A stretch of 64,000 nt of DNA from Coleofasciculus sp. FACHB-T130. GTDB lineage: Bacteria; Cyanobacteriota; Cyanobacteriia; Cyanobacteriales; FACHB-T130. Below are positions 37,824 through 45,855 of the stretch, piece by piece. The notes under the pieces were generated by a model. That model saw nothing but the letters and a program-made list of their open reading frames with translations, was not told the origin of the DNA and made no database searches. How positions within the stretch are numbered: the first letter of the stretch is position 1; each line of letters starts with the position of its first letter. The stretch covers positions 1-64,000 of the forward strand of contig NZ_JACJOG010000028.1 of NCBI RefSeq assembly GCF_014695375.1, given 5' to 3'. The position numbers and the translations under genes are program-made.

Positions 37824-37955
37824 ATATAGCGTTTTAAAAAGTTGTTTTTTTATTCAACCACATACATAGTAGCAGCGTGTTGTTTTTTTCGTCAACAAAA
37901 GTTGATTTTTTCGCCAATCCTTAGTAAGATTCGTTAGTAAGTAAGGGAAAAAGAC
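37824..37955. promoter_or_regulatory. Divergent promoter with three candidate operators
   Basis: Between the Argonaute operon and the XRE regulator. Two 18-bp inverted repeats share GTTGTTTTTTT and CAAC ends: GTTGTTTTTTTATTCAAC (37841-37858) and GTTGTTTTTTTCGTCAAC (37879-37896). A third, GTTGATTTTTTCGCCAAT (37901-37918), keeps the left half and CAA. They are the obvious candidate binding sites for the adjacent XRE protein and could control both directions. Confidence 0.65.
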
Positions 37956-38306
37956 GTGGCTCAGAGTTTTGGTCAGCTTATCCGTCAAGCCCGTAAGGAT
38001 AAGGGATACAGTCAGCGTGACCTAGCGAAGCTAATAGAGCTAGATTTCACCTACCTGTCTAAATTAGAAAATGATCGCGCAGACTATGCCCCCAAAGAGG
38101 ATGTCATTCGGTCGCTGGCACGTAATCTAGATTTGGACGAAGAGGAGTTGATTTTCCTTGCGGGTCGTATCCCTCAGCGCGACGAGGATTTTCTCAAGAA
38201 AAATTATCAAGCAATGCCTGCTTTGTTCCGTCGAATGCAGGAAAATCCTGATTTTGCCAACAAAGTCTTTCGAGAAGCTACACAACCAGAAAATGGAGAG
38301 AAGTAA
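37956..38306 (+). CDS. XRE-family transcriptional repressor
   Basis: A 116-aa DNA-binding protein. The helix-turn-helix is at about residues 6-60: LIRQARKDKGYSQRDLAKLIELDFTYLSKLEND, with a further helical stretch (RSLARNLDLDEEELIFLAGRIPQ). The C-terminal part contains FLKKNYQAMPALFRRMQENPDFA. Start GTG 37956 is preceded by AAGGGA. It is followed after 2 nt by an ImmA/IrrE protease gene, the pairing typical of ImmR/ImmA of mobile elements, in which the protease cleaves the repressor. Confidence 0.88.
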   Translation: MAQSFGQLIRQARKDKGYSQRDLAKLIELDFTYLSKLENDRADYAPKEDVIRSLARNLDLDEEELIFLAGRIPQRDEDFLKKNYQAMPALFRRMQENPDFANKVFREATQPENGEK

Positions 38307-38308
38307 GG

Positions 38309-38971
38309 TTGAGTATAATCAAGCCCTATCGCTACATTAAGAAAGAAGAAATTGAGCATCTAGCTAATCACCTGCTTAGCCAGATGCAACAAAATCCTAA
38401 GTACACTCCTACATGGCCTTTTGATGCTACTCGTGTAGCGGACTTTCTCGATATAGGTGTGTTCTGGGATAAAATACCCCCTGACGAGAAAGGATCAATA
38501 GCAGCTATGATTCTGCCCGTAGAGCGTCAAATTGTGATTAAGGAAGATATTCCAGGGCTACGGGGAGGCTTTGGGCAATCAACAATTGCTCATGAAATTG
38601 GACATTTATTACTTCATATTGATAAAAATACAGTTGATAAATTTGTAGAAAGGCTAGAGCAGGGTATTGAGATAGATATGCAGCCTTTCTTATGTCGTAG
38701 TGTTAGCGGTCAACTCGAAAAAATTGAGTGGCAAGCTCAGTATTTTGCTAGTTGCTTACTAATGCCTCGGCATATCTTGGGAGAAGTCCAAAAGGGACGT
38801 GATTTAACTAGGGAATCTCACCTTGATGCAATGGCACATGAACTTGGAGTAACAAAACGCAATCTGAAACATCGGTTAAAAGATATTAGCTGGATTCATA
38901 TTCCTGAGCCTTCTAAGACAATTTATCTGGGTGAGGCTGCGCCAAGTAGGAATAAACGGGCGATTGGGTAG
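38309..38971 (+). CDS. ImmA/IrrE-family metalloprotease
   Basis: Zinc-dependent endopeptidase of 220 aa whose best-known relatives cleave XRE-type repressors (ImmA on ImmR, IrrE/PprI on DdrO after DNA damage). The HExxH zincin motif is HEIGH at residues 95-99 and the third ligand is probably Glu140 in KIEWQAQYFASCLLMPR. Start TTG 38309 lies 2 nt after the regulator stop, with AAGG just upstream. The expected target is the adjacent repressor, giving a stress- or invasion-triggered switch for the divergent Argonaute operon. Confidence 0.88.
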   Translation: MSIIKPYRYIKKEEIEHLANHLLSQMQQNPKYTPTWPFDATRVADFLDIGVFWDKIPPDEKGSIAAMILPVERQIVIKEDIPGLRGGFGQSTIAHEIGHLLLHIDKNTVDKFVERLEQGIEIDMQPFLCRSVSGQLEKIEWQAQYFASCLLMPRHILGEVQKGRDLTRESHLDAMAHELGVTKRNLKHRLKDISWIHIPEPSKTIYLGEAAPSRNKRAIG

Positions 38972-39002
38972 GGAGCGATCGCCCCACCCAATCGGTTTTT
39001 TT
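38961..39002 (+). terminator. Intrinsic terminator at the end of the immA-like gene
   Basis: CGATTGGGT (38961-38969) pairs with ACCCAATCG (38986-38994), the loop holding a HIP1 site, and a run of seven T follows. The left arm overlaps the last codons of the protease gene. Confidence 0.85.
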
Positions 39003-39020
39003 ACCCAGCGATCGCTTTAA

Positions 39021-39227
39021 TTAATCCAGCTTCAGGGAATTCACTGGCACCTCATCCCAAGAATCAACCGTTCGCAATCTGGCGATCCAACCGGACTCCT
39101 TTTGGAAATCGGTTAAATTTTGCTGGTAGGACTCATGACAATCTTTTGCCTGCGCTTCATCACAACAGGCAATACAGGCATGGATCATCCCAGACGGATC
39201 GATCTGTTCGTTTACCCAAATCGTCAT
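39021..39227 (-). CDS. Small conserved cyanobacterial protein
   Basis: A 68-aa protein of unknown function with IWVNEQIDPSGMIHACIACC, a Cys pair, and TVDSWDEVPVNSLKL at the end; I recognise this from cyanobacterial genomes as a conserved small protein without an assigned role. Start ATG 39227 has GGGAG about 8 nt upstream, so the upstream open frame (to 39269) is not needed. It reads toward the ImmA/IrrE gene and is separated from it by the terminator. Confidence 0.65.
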   Translation of the reverse strand: MTIWVNEQIDPSGMIHACIACCDEAQAKDCHESYQQNLTDFQKESGWIARLRTVDSWDEVPVNSLKLD

Positions 39228-39763
39228 AGGGCATTCTCCCTGAATTTTAAATGCATAGACTGCTTGCAACTCGACAAAAACGCTTACCTCTGGGCTGCGA
39301 TCGCGTTACCGAAGCGAGGCGTTAGCCTAGCGCTGACTTGTCAGTTCGCGCTGGGAAAGAGCAATCTGTTGATTGGTGCTGATTTAATACTTATACCAAG
39401 TTGCATTGTCACATCCTTCAAATCCAATGGCAACGCCAAGGTGTTTTACATTTGTTGGCTCTCTAGCGCTAAGGAATCGACCCGCTTCGATCCCCACACC
39501 CTCCACTAAAGATATAGAACAGATGGTGAAAACCCGGAGAAAATCGGGAATTCTAAGAAGGGTACTGATGCAAACTCTAATCATTGCAGGTCATCCTTGT
39601 CGGCGATCGCTTAATTCTTGAGTTAGCGAGAGCTAAAACTAAGGGATGACAAGGCTTTGAGCCAATAGAAGCACTAGAGTTGAGACCGAACTTTCGTAAA
39701 GCTGTCGATCGGTTCAGCGATAAAAGGCAGCATAACCCCAGTTAAGTCAAAAAAATAGTTTCT
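39228..39763. other. 536-bp intergenic region
   Basis: Contains a GC-rich stretch near 39298-39345 with the cyanobacterial dispersed motif GCGAGGCGTTAGCCTAGCGC, and a HIP1 site at 39601-39608. The other frames here are unsupported by any family resemblance. The promoter for the following binding-protein operon should lie in the last 100-200 bp. Confidence 0.4.
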
Positions 39764-40759
39764 ATGAAATCTCGACTTTTCCGCTTCGTGTCTCTTTTTT
39801 TGCTCAGTATTGTGCTGATCGCAGCCTGCAATAGCACGACGGTGACTTCCCAAAAAGAGACTCAGCCCCTTACCGTCGGCTACAATTTGTGGCCTGGGTT
39901 GTTCCCGATCGCGATCGCTCAAGAAAAAGAATTCTTCACGGCTCAAGGGGTCAAAGTCAAACCCGTCTATGTCCAAAACTTTCTAGAATCGGTGTCTGAA
40001 TTCAGTGCTGGACAATATGATGGAGTTGCCATCACAGTAAGTAGCTTGATGAGCATCATTGAGAAAAACCCGGATTTACAGATTGCGATGGCAACTGATG
40101 AATCGGCTGGTTCTGACTCAATAGTAGTTCGCCCAGAGGTTAAAAGTGTCGCTGACTTGAAAGGCAAGCGCCTCGGAGTCAGGTTAGGTGATGGAGAATT
40201 ATTTGTCAGCGAAATGCTCCAGAAACATGGTTTGACTAGCGATAATTTGACCCTAGTCAACGTAGAAGGAGAAGCGGTTCCAGCACGTTTTAAGAGCGGG
40301 GATATTCAAGCGGGACATACTTGGGAACCGTACTTATCTGAAGTAACCAAATCTGGAGGGCGAGTATTATTCACCAGTAAGGACACACCCGGCTTAATTT
40401 CGAGTGTAATCGTGTTTCGCTCCTCAGTAGTACGCGATCGCCCAAAAGACATTCAAGCATTTATTCGCGCCTGGTTTCAAGCACAAGATTACTGGCAGGC
40501 AAATCCCGAAGAAAGTAAAGCACTGATTGCGAAAACGCTCTCCATCAAACCTGAAGAAATTTCCACTGAGGGTGTCAAGTTGTACACCTTAAAAGACAAC
40601 TTAAAAGCATTTACTCCTGGTTCTACAACCGAGTCGTTGTACCATACCGCCAAATTGTACGCCGACTTCTATATTCGCACCGGAGGATTAAGCACCGCGC
40701 CAGATATTCAAAAAATGATTAATCCTTCTTTTGTGCAGATGTCGCAGGCAGGAAATTAA
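39764..40759 (+). CDS. NMT1/ThiY-like solute-binding lipoprotein, copy 1
   Basis: Periplasmic type II binding protein of the NMT1/THI5/SsuA group (331 aa), anchored by a lipobox IVLIAACNST near residue 24. The ligand-binding start is TVGYNLWPGLFPIAIAQEKEFF, followed by SVADLKGKRLGVRLGDG and the conserved tail GSTTESLYHTAKLYADFY and GGLSTAPDIQKMI. It is the first of three close paralogues in tandem; no permease or ATPase gene adjoins. Ligands of this group include pyrimidine precursors, sulfonates and nitrate-like ions; the ligand here is unknown. Confidence 0.88.
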   Translation: MKSRLFRFVSLFLLSIVLIAACNSTTVTSQKETQPLTVGYNLWPGLFPIAIAQEKEFFTAQGVKVKPVYVQNFLESVSEFSAGQYDGVAITVSSLMSIIEKNPDLQIAMATDESAGSDSIVVRPEVKSVADLKGKRLGVRLGDGELFVSEMLQKHGLTSDNLTLVNVEGEAVPARFKSGDIQAGHTWEPYLSEVTKSGGRVLFTSKDTPGLISSVIVFRSSVVRDRPKDIQAFIRAWFQAQDYWQANPEESKALIAKTLSIKPEEISTEGVKLYTLKDNLKAFTPGSTTESLYHTAKLYADFYIRTGGLSTAPDIQKMINPSFVQMSQAGN

Positions 40760-40809
40760 CGAGAAAAAAAGCGTTATTCCATGCAGTTAAACATCAACAG
40801 TTTTTCAAG

Positions 40810-41811
40810 ATGAAATCTCGATTTCTCCGCTTTGCGTCTCTTTTTTTGCTCAGCCTTTTCCTGGTTACAGCCTGCAATGGCAGAACCTTTATAACCTCTA
40901 AACCTGAGCTTCCACCACTGCGAATTGCCTACAATCTGTGGCCTGGATATTTCCCAATGGAGATTGCTTCAGAACAAGGATTTTTCGCAGAACAGGGGGT
41001 GGAAGTTGAACCTGTGTATTCAGAAAACTATTTAGGAGTTGTTTCTGATTTTAGTGCAGGTAAATATGATGGCATCATCGTAACATTGGGTGGTGTGATG
41101 AGCATCATTGGGAAAAACCCAGATATCCACATTGTCTTGGAAACCGATCAATCGGCTGGTGCTGATACCGTAGTGGTGCAACGCGATATTAAAAGTGTAG
41201 CTGACTTGAAGGGCAAGCGACTCGGCGTGAAGTTAGGCGACTACGGAGAATTGTTTGTTGTCAAGATGCTGGAGAGCAATGGTCTTACTACCGATGACGT
41301 GACGCTAGTCGATATAGAAGGGGAAGCAATTCCAGCACACATAAAAAGCGGTGATATTCAAGCCGGACAAACTTGGTATCCCTACACATTAGAGGCAGTG
41401 AAAGCCGGAGCGCAGGTACTATTTACCAGTAAGCAAACACCTAGGTTGATTCCGAATGTCATCTTGTTTCGCAGCAATGTAATACGCGATCGCCCTGGAC
41501 AGATAAAAGCATTTGTCCGAGCTTGGTTCCAAGCCCAAGATTACTGGAAAGCCAACCCAGAAGCAAGCAAATCACTGATTGCTAAGCGGCTGAAGATTAA
41601 ACCGGAGAGCGTTTCAACCGATAACATTCAGCTGTCCACCTTAAAAGAAAACTTAAAAGCGTTTACTCCAGGTTCCACAGAAGAGTCGTTGTACCATACC
41701 GCCAAATTGTACGCCGATTTCTCGATTCGCACTGGAGGATTAACCGCTGCGCCAGATATTCAAAAACTGATCGATCCGTCTTTCGTACAGCAGTTGCAGC
41801 CAGGAAGTTGA
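40810..41811 (+). CDS. NMT1/ThiY-like solute-binding lipoprotein, copy 2
   Basis: Second paralogue (333 aa), starting with KSRFLRFASLFLLSLFLVTACNG: lipobox Cys at about residue 22. IAYNLWPGYFPMEIASEQGFF and SVADLKGKRLGVKLGDYGE parallel copy 1, and the tail GSTEESLYHTAKLYADFS is almost identical. Copies differ most in the pocket-lining middle (e.g. copy 2 YSENYLGVVSDFSAGKYDG). It lies 50 bp after copy 1 and 34 bp before copy 3, so all three are probably one transcript. Confidence 0.88.
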   Translation: MKSRFLRFASLFLLSLFLVTACNGRTFITSKPELPPLRIAYNLWPGYFPMEIASEQGFFAEQGVEVEPVYSENYLGVVSDFSAGKYDGIIVTLGGVMSIIGKNPDIHIVLETDQSAGADTVVVQRDIKSVADLKGKRLGVKLGDYGELFVVKMLESNGLTTDDVTLVDIEGEAIPAHIKSGDIQAGQTWYPYTLEAVKAGAQVLFTSKQTPRLIPNVILFRSNVIRDRPGQIKAFVRAWFQAQDYWKANPEASKSLIAKRLKIKPESVSTDNIQLSTLKENLKAFTPGSTEESLYHTAKLYADFSIRTGGLTAAPDIQKLIDPSFVQQLQPGS

Positions 41812-41845
41812 CCGTTTTCAGTCACACACATCAACAGGTTTTAGC

Positions 41846-42847
41846 ATGAAATCTCGATTGCTACGCTTTGTATCTCTTGTATTACTCAGCATTGTGCTAA
41901 TCACCGCCTGCAATGGCACGACAACCGTAACTTCCAGCCCACAGTCTTTGCCTCTTAGGGTCAGCTATAATCTTTGGGCTGGACAGTTTCCGATGGCGAT
42001 CGCCCAAGAAAAAGGATTCTTCCAAGCGCAGGGTGTTAAAGTCGAACCCATTTTTTCAGAAAACTATCTCCTACCCCTGTCTAACTTCAGTGCTAATAAA
42101 AATGATGGGGTTGCGCTGCCATTAGGTAGCGTTATGAGTAGGCTTGGGCAAAACCCAGATGCAAAAATTGTTTTAGTCACCGATCAATCAGCGGGTGCTG
42201 ACGCAATGGTAGCTCAGCGCCATATAAAAAGCGTGGCTGATTTGAAGGGTAAGCGGATCGGCACTAAGTTAAATGATTTTGGAGAACTGTTTGTCACTAA
42301 GATACTAGAAACGAAAGGTCTTTCTACTCAAGATGTCAGCTTAGTCAATATAGAAGCGGAAGCAATTCCAGCTTTCTTAAAAAGTGGTGAAATTCAAGCA
42401 GGACAAACCTGGGGACCCCATTTGTCTCAAGCAGTCAAATCTGGGGCTAAAGTGCTATTCACCAGTAAGCAGACTCCTGGGTTAATTCCAGATGTCATCG
42501 TGTTTCACAGCAATGTGCTACGCGATCGCCCTCAAGATATAAAGGCATTTATTCGCGCTTGGTTCCAAGCCCAAGACTACTGGAAAGCGAATCCAGAAGA
42601 AAGCAAAGCAATAATTGCCAAAACCCTCAATATCAAACCTGAAATTATTTCAACAGATGGCATCCAGTTGTCTAATTTGCAAGACAACTTAAAGGCATTT
42701 ACTCCAGGTTCAACAACAGAGTCGCTGTATCATACAGCCAAATTGTACGCCGACTTTTATACTCGTACCGGAGGGCTAAGCGCTGCGCCGGATATTCAAA
42801 AACTAATCGATCCGTCCTTTGTGCAGCAGTTACAAAAGGTAAATTGA
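41846..42847 (+). CDS. NMT1/ThiY-like solute-binding lipoprotein, copy 3
   Basis: Third paralogue (333 aa) with lipobox IVLITACNG, VSYNLWAGQFPMAIAQEKGFF, SVADLKGKRIGTKLNDFGE and GSTTESLYHTAKLYADFY. The pocket region differs again (SENYLLPLSNFSANKNDG). Its TGA (42845-42847) overlaps the possible TTG start of the sensor kinase, so binding protein and kinase are translationally coupled. This strongly suggests that the binding proteins present ligand to the kinase rather than to a transporter. Confidence 0.88.
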   Translation: MKSRLLRFVSLVLLSIVLITACNGTTTVTSSPQSLPLRVSYNLWAGQFPMAIAQEKGFFQAQGVKVEPIFSENYLLPLSNFSANKNDGVALPLGSVMSRLGQNPDAKIVLVTDQSAGADAMVAQRHIKSVADLKGKRIGTKLNDFGELFVTKILETKGLSTQDVSLVNIEAEAIPAFLKSGEIQAGQTWGPHLSQAVKSGAKVLFTSKQTPGLIPDVIVFHSNVLRDRPQDIKAFIRAWFQAQDYWKANPEESKAIIAKTLNIKPEIISTDGIQLSNLQDNLKAFTPGSTTESLYHTAKLYADFYTRTGGLSAAPDIQKLIDPSFVQQLQKVN

Positions 42848-45471
42848 CTGTGAAACAGCTCCAACTTTATACCCTACGCACTAAGCTGATTTTTTCTTTC
42901 TTGGGTGTGGCACTCCTCCCCTTAGCATTACTAGCCTTCTTGAATCAGCGAGCCACACAAAAGACGCTGACGAACAATGCTAACCAAACCCTCTTAACAT
43001 CTGCTTCTCAAACTGCCCTGAGTATAGATGCTTTTATAAACTCGAATCTGGATGCTGTCCGAGTTGAAGCTCAGTTGCCAGTCTTCGCCAAGTACTTAAG
43101 TTTACCTGCTAACCAGAGACAAAGTATCGCTTCAGAAGTCGAGGGCGCTTTACGTTCGCTCAGCCGTAAAGATACTTTGAATATCTCGTCCTACGCGCTG
43201 CTCGATAGTCAGGGGCGAGATGTAATTGATACCTATACACCAGATATCGGTACAGATAAATCTGACCAGAATTACTTTCAGCGACCGTTTAAAACTGGCT
43301 TACCCTATGTCTCGCCCATCGTGTTTTCTCCAAGTACTAATGAGATCGGTTTGTACTTCAGTAGTCCGGTACGAAATGCGTCGGGAAATACTATCGGTGT
43401 CTTACGTATCCGTTATAACGCTGCTGCTGTCCAGCGATTGGTTAGTCAAAATACCGACCTAGTGAGAGGAAGCGCTTCCTTTGCGATTTTGCTAGACGAA
43501 AACCATATTCGTTTAGCTCACGGGAACTCACCTGAGTTAAATTTTAAATCGGTTACACCGCTCCCACCGGCTAAAGTGAAGGCTCTGCAAGCAGAAGGAC
43601 GGTTGCCCAAGGGGAAAACGGCAGACTTTTCGACAAATTTGCCTGATTTTGAGCAAGGTCTAGATAACGCTGCAACATCCCCTTACTTTACAACCGCCTT
43701 ATCCTCTACAAACAACGAGCCGAACGCAGCAGCAGTTACCAAGCTAAAGACGCGACCGTGGTTTGTGGTTTTTGTCCAACCGAAAGCGGTATTTCTAGCG
43801 CCTATCGAAGCCCAAGCCCGCGACACGCTGTTACTGGCTGCGATTATTGCAGGTGTAGTCATTATCGCGGCGATTACGATCGGAGAACTACTGGCTAAGC
43901 CACTGATTAATCTCGCTGGAACAGTGACTCAATTCACTGCTGGCAACCTCAATGCTCGTACTTCTATCCAATCAAAGGATGAAATTGGGGTGCTAGCGTT
44001 GAGTTTCAATGGGATGGCAGAACAAGTCGGTAAATTGCTTCAAGGCCTAGAAGAGCGTACCCGCGAACTGGAAGTTAGTCAGCACGTTACGGTTGCCGTC
44101 AGCGAGCTGTCGAAAGCGATTATAGACCCGGAAAAGCTGTTGCGCGAAGCGATCGCCCTAATGCAGAATCGCTTCGGCTTGCACTACGTGCAAATTTATC
44201 TGTTAGATCAAACCACGAATCAACTCATCCGGCGGGCTGATTCTGGCAATCAGGGTATGCTTGGGCATGATGAAAGCGCCTGTCTGTCTCTTGACGATCG
44301 CAGCTTAGTCGCCCTTGCTGCCCGAAAGCAGCAAACGATCTGGGTGGATAAACAGGACAGTGCAGGGCTAGCAGGAGACTTGAAACCCATCCAAATGGGT
44401 TCTTCCGCAGTGGTGCCCTTAGTCGCCCGTGGGGCGCTACTAGGAGTGCTGGACATTCAAGACAAGGAAAGCGATCGCTTCAGTCAAACGGATCTAGAGA
44501 CGTTCAACACCCTCGCCGGACAAATCGCCACGGCTTTAGAAAATGCCCGCTTGTTTGAAGAAATTCAAAAGGCTGAAACCCAATACCGAGACAAAGCTCA
44601 AGAGTTACAACAAACTCTATCTGAATTGAGACAAACTCAAACTCAATTAATTCAAACTGAAAAAATGTCTAGTTTGGGTCAACTGGTGGCTGGAGTTGCA
44701 CATGAAATTAACAATCCAGTCAACTTCATTTATGGCAACATCACTCCTGCCAATGAATATCTGGAAGATTTGCTCAAACTCTTAAAGTTGTACCAACAAT
44801 GCTACCCCAATCCCACCCCGGAAATTCAAGACTATATCGAAGAAGTCGAACTCGACTTCCTGCTCCTTGATTTTCAGAAAATTCTATCTTCCATGAAGTT
44901 TGGAGCCGAACGGATTCGTCAAATTGTTCTATCTCTAAGAAACTTCTCCCGTTTAGATGAAGCGGAGATGAAAGCCGTTGACATTCATGAGGGTCTTGAG
45001 AATACGCTAGTAATTTTACAGAATCAATTAAAAGATAAGCCGGGACATCCGGAGATTCAGGTGATTAAAGAGTATGGCAACTTACCTTTAGTAGAATGCT
45101 ATGCCGGACAACTGAATCAAGTGTTTATGAATTTACTTACAAATGCAATTGATTCTCTCGATGAGTTTAATCATAAACGCTCGATCGAAGAAATTAAAGG
45201 CAATCCCGCTACCATCTTAATTCGCACCAAAGTCGCAGGGAACAATCAAGTAGAAATCCGAATAATTGACAATGGTTCAGGGATTTCAACTGAGGTTCAG
45301 TCAAGACTTTTCGATCCTTTCTTCACAACGAAAAACGTTGGCAAAGGGACTGGGCTGGGTCTAGCGATTAGCTACCAAATTGTAACCGAAAAACATGGGG
45401 GACAGTTGGAGTGTACTTCAGCACCCGGTCAAGGGGCTGAGTTTGCTATCAAGATTCCAATTAGAGTTTAA
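42844..45471 (+). CDS. dCache-HAMP-GAF sensor histidine kinase
   Basis: Membrane sensor kinase (875 aa). Helix at 15-34; an extracytoplasmic double-Cache region about 35-325 (QNYFQRPFKTGLPYVSPIVF); second helix about 328-350; HAMP about 350-402; GAF about 425-570; a coiled coil; then HisKA with His620 in [19 protein letters not shown] and a HATPase domain ([29 protein letters not shown]). It has no receiver domain and no adjacent response regulator. Start may be TTG 42844 or GTG 42850. Position after three binding proteins suggests it senses their ligand. Confidence 0.88.
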   Translation: MTVKQLQLYTLRTKLIFSFLGVALLPLALLAFLNQRATQKTLTNNANQTLLTSASQTALSIDAFINSNLDAVRVEAQLPVFAKYLSLPANQRQSIASEVEGALRSLSRKDTLNISSYALLDSQGRDVIDTYTPDIGTDKSDQNYFQRPFKTGLPYVSPIVFSPSTNEIGLYFSSPVRNASGNTIGVLRIRYNAAAVQRLVSQNTDLVRGSASFAILLDENHIRLAHGNSPELNFKSVTPLPPAKVKALQAEGRLPKGKTADFSTNLPDFEQGLDNAATSPYFTTALSSTNNEPNAAAVTKLKTRPWFVVFVQPKAVFLAPIEAQARDTLLLAAIIAGVVIIAAITIGELLAKPLINLAGTVTQFTAGNLNARTSIQSKDEIGVLALSFNGMAEQVGKLLQGLEERTRELEVSQHVTVAVSELSKAIIDPEKLLREAIALMQNRFGLHYVQIYLLDQTTNQLIRRADSGNQGMLGHDESACLSLDDRSLVALAARKQQTIWVDKQDSAGLAGDLKPIQMGSSAVVPLVARGALLGVLDIQDKESDRFSQTDLETFNTLAGQIATALENARLFEEIQKAETQYRDKAQELQQTLSELRQTQTQLIQTEKMSSLGQLVAGVAHEINNPVNFIYGNITPANEYLEDLLKLLKLYQQCYPNPTPEIQDYIEEVELDFLLLDFQKILSSMKFGAERIRQIVLSLRNFSRLDEAEMKAVDIHEGLENTLVILQNQLKDKPGHPEIQVIKEYGNLPLVECYAGQLNQVFMNLLTNAIDSLDEFNHKRSIEEIKGNPATILIRTKVAGNNQVEIRIIDNGSGISTEVQSRLFDPFFTTKNVGKGTGLGLAISYQIVTEKHGGQLECTSAPGQGAEFAIKIPIRV

Positions 45472-45855
45472 GCTAACAAATCTTCATCAAGCGCGATCGC
45501 ACTGAGGGATTTTAGACCTGACCGATACCACGACCCCTAACTCGATAATCCTCAGCCCTAAGCTGTTCAGGAGAAATTAGAAGGCTCAAGATGCGTTTAG
45601 GGAGGCGAGAAAGTTAGAAACCTTAGCTGGATAGAATTTTAGCAACTCATTTTCTAAAAAATCCCTAAATCTACAGCATTATTTTAAAACCCGATTTCAA
45701 ACTTGCTCGAAAACATATATATAGCAATCCTATTTTAGTTGTGAGACAAACCTTCAGATCCTGACTTCTTTCTCGAAGTCGGGAATCGCACCTTCACGAA
45801 TCATTTCAGATTGGTATAGAAACTAATTTTAAAAAAAAGTTCCATATTTTCACGT
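45472..45855. other. Intergenic region with repeat copy 1
   Basis: 384 bp between the two kinases. It holds one copy of a dispersed repeat (45721-45819) and about 250 bp upstream of it with one HIP1 site near 45494 and no recognised gene. Confidence 0.45.
45721..45819. repeat. Dispersed repeat, copy 1
   Basis: Starts ATAGCAATCCTATTT and ends with TATAG, with an internal hairpin GACTTCTTTCTCGAAGTC. It matches 48746-48847 in order and spacing: ATAGCAATCCTATTT, TTCAGA, GACTT...GAAGTCGGG, CGCC/GCAC-CTTTA/CTTCA, GAATCATTT. The two copies bracket the second kinase gene. Confidence 0.7.

Noticed and set aside
37824-37955. T-rich spaced repeats considered as a CRISPR array
   Set aside because: Only three imperfect 18-bp units with uneven 20-bp and 4-bp gaps and T-rich centres; better explained as operators.
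34164-38971. Argonaute locus as a recent mobile-element insertion
   Set aside because: No integrase, transposase, tRNA or flanking repeat was seen, and HIP1 octamers occur inside it, so there is no direct sign of recent transfer despite the lower GC content.
39384-39621. Short frames on both strands before the first binding-protein gene
   Set aside because: Mutually overlapping, no conserved strings and no ribosome binding sites.
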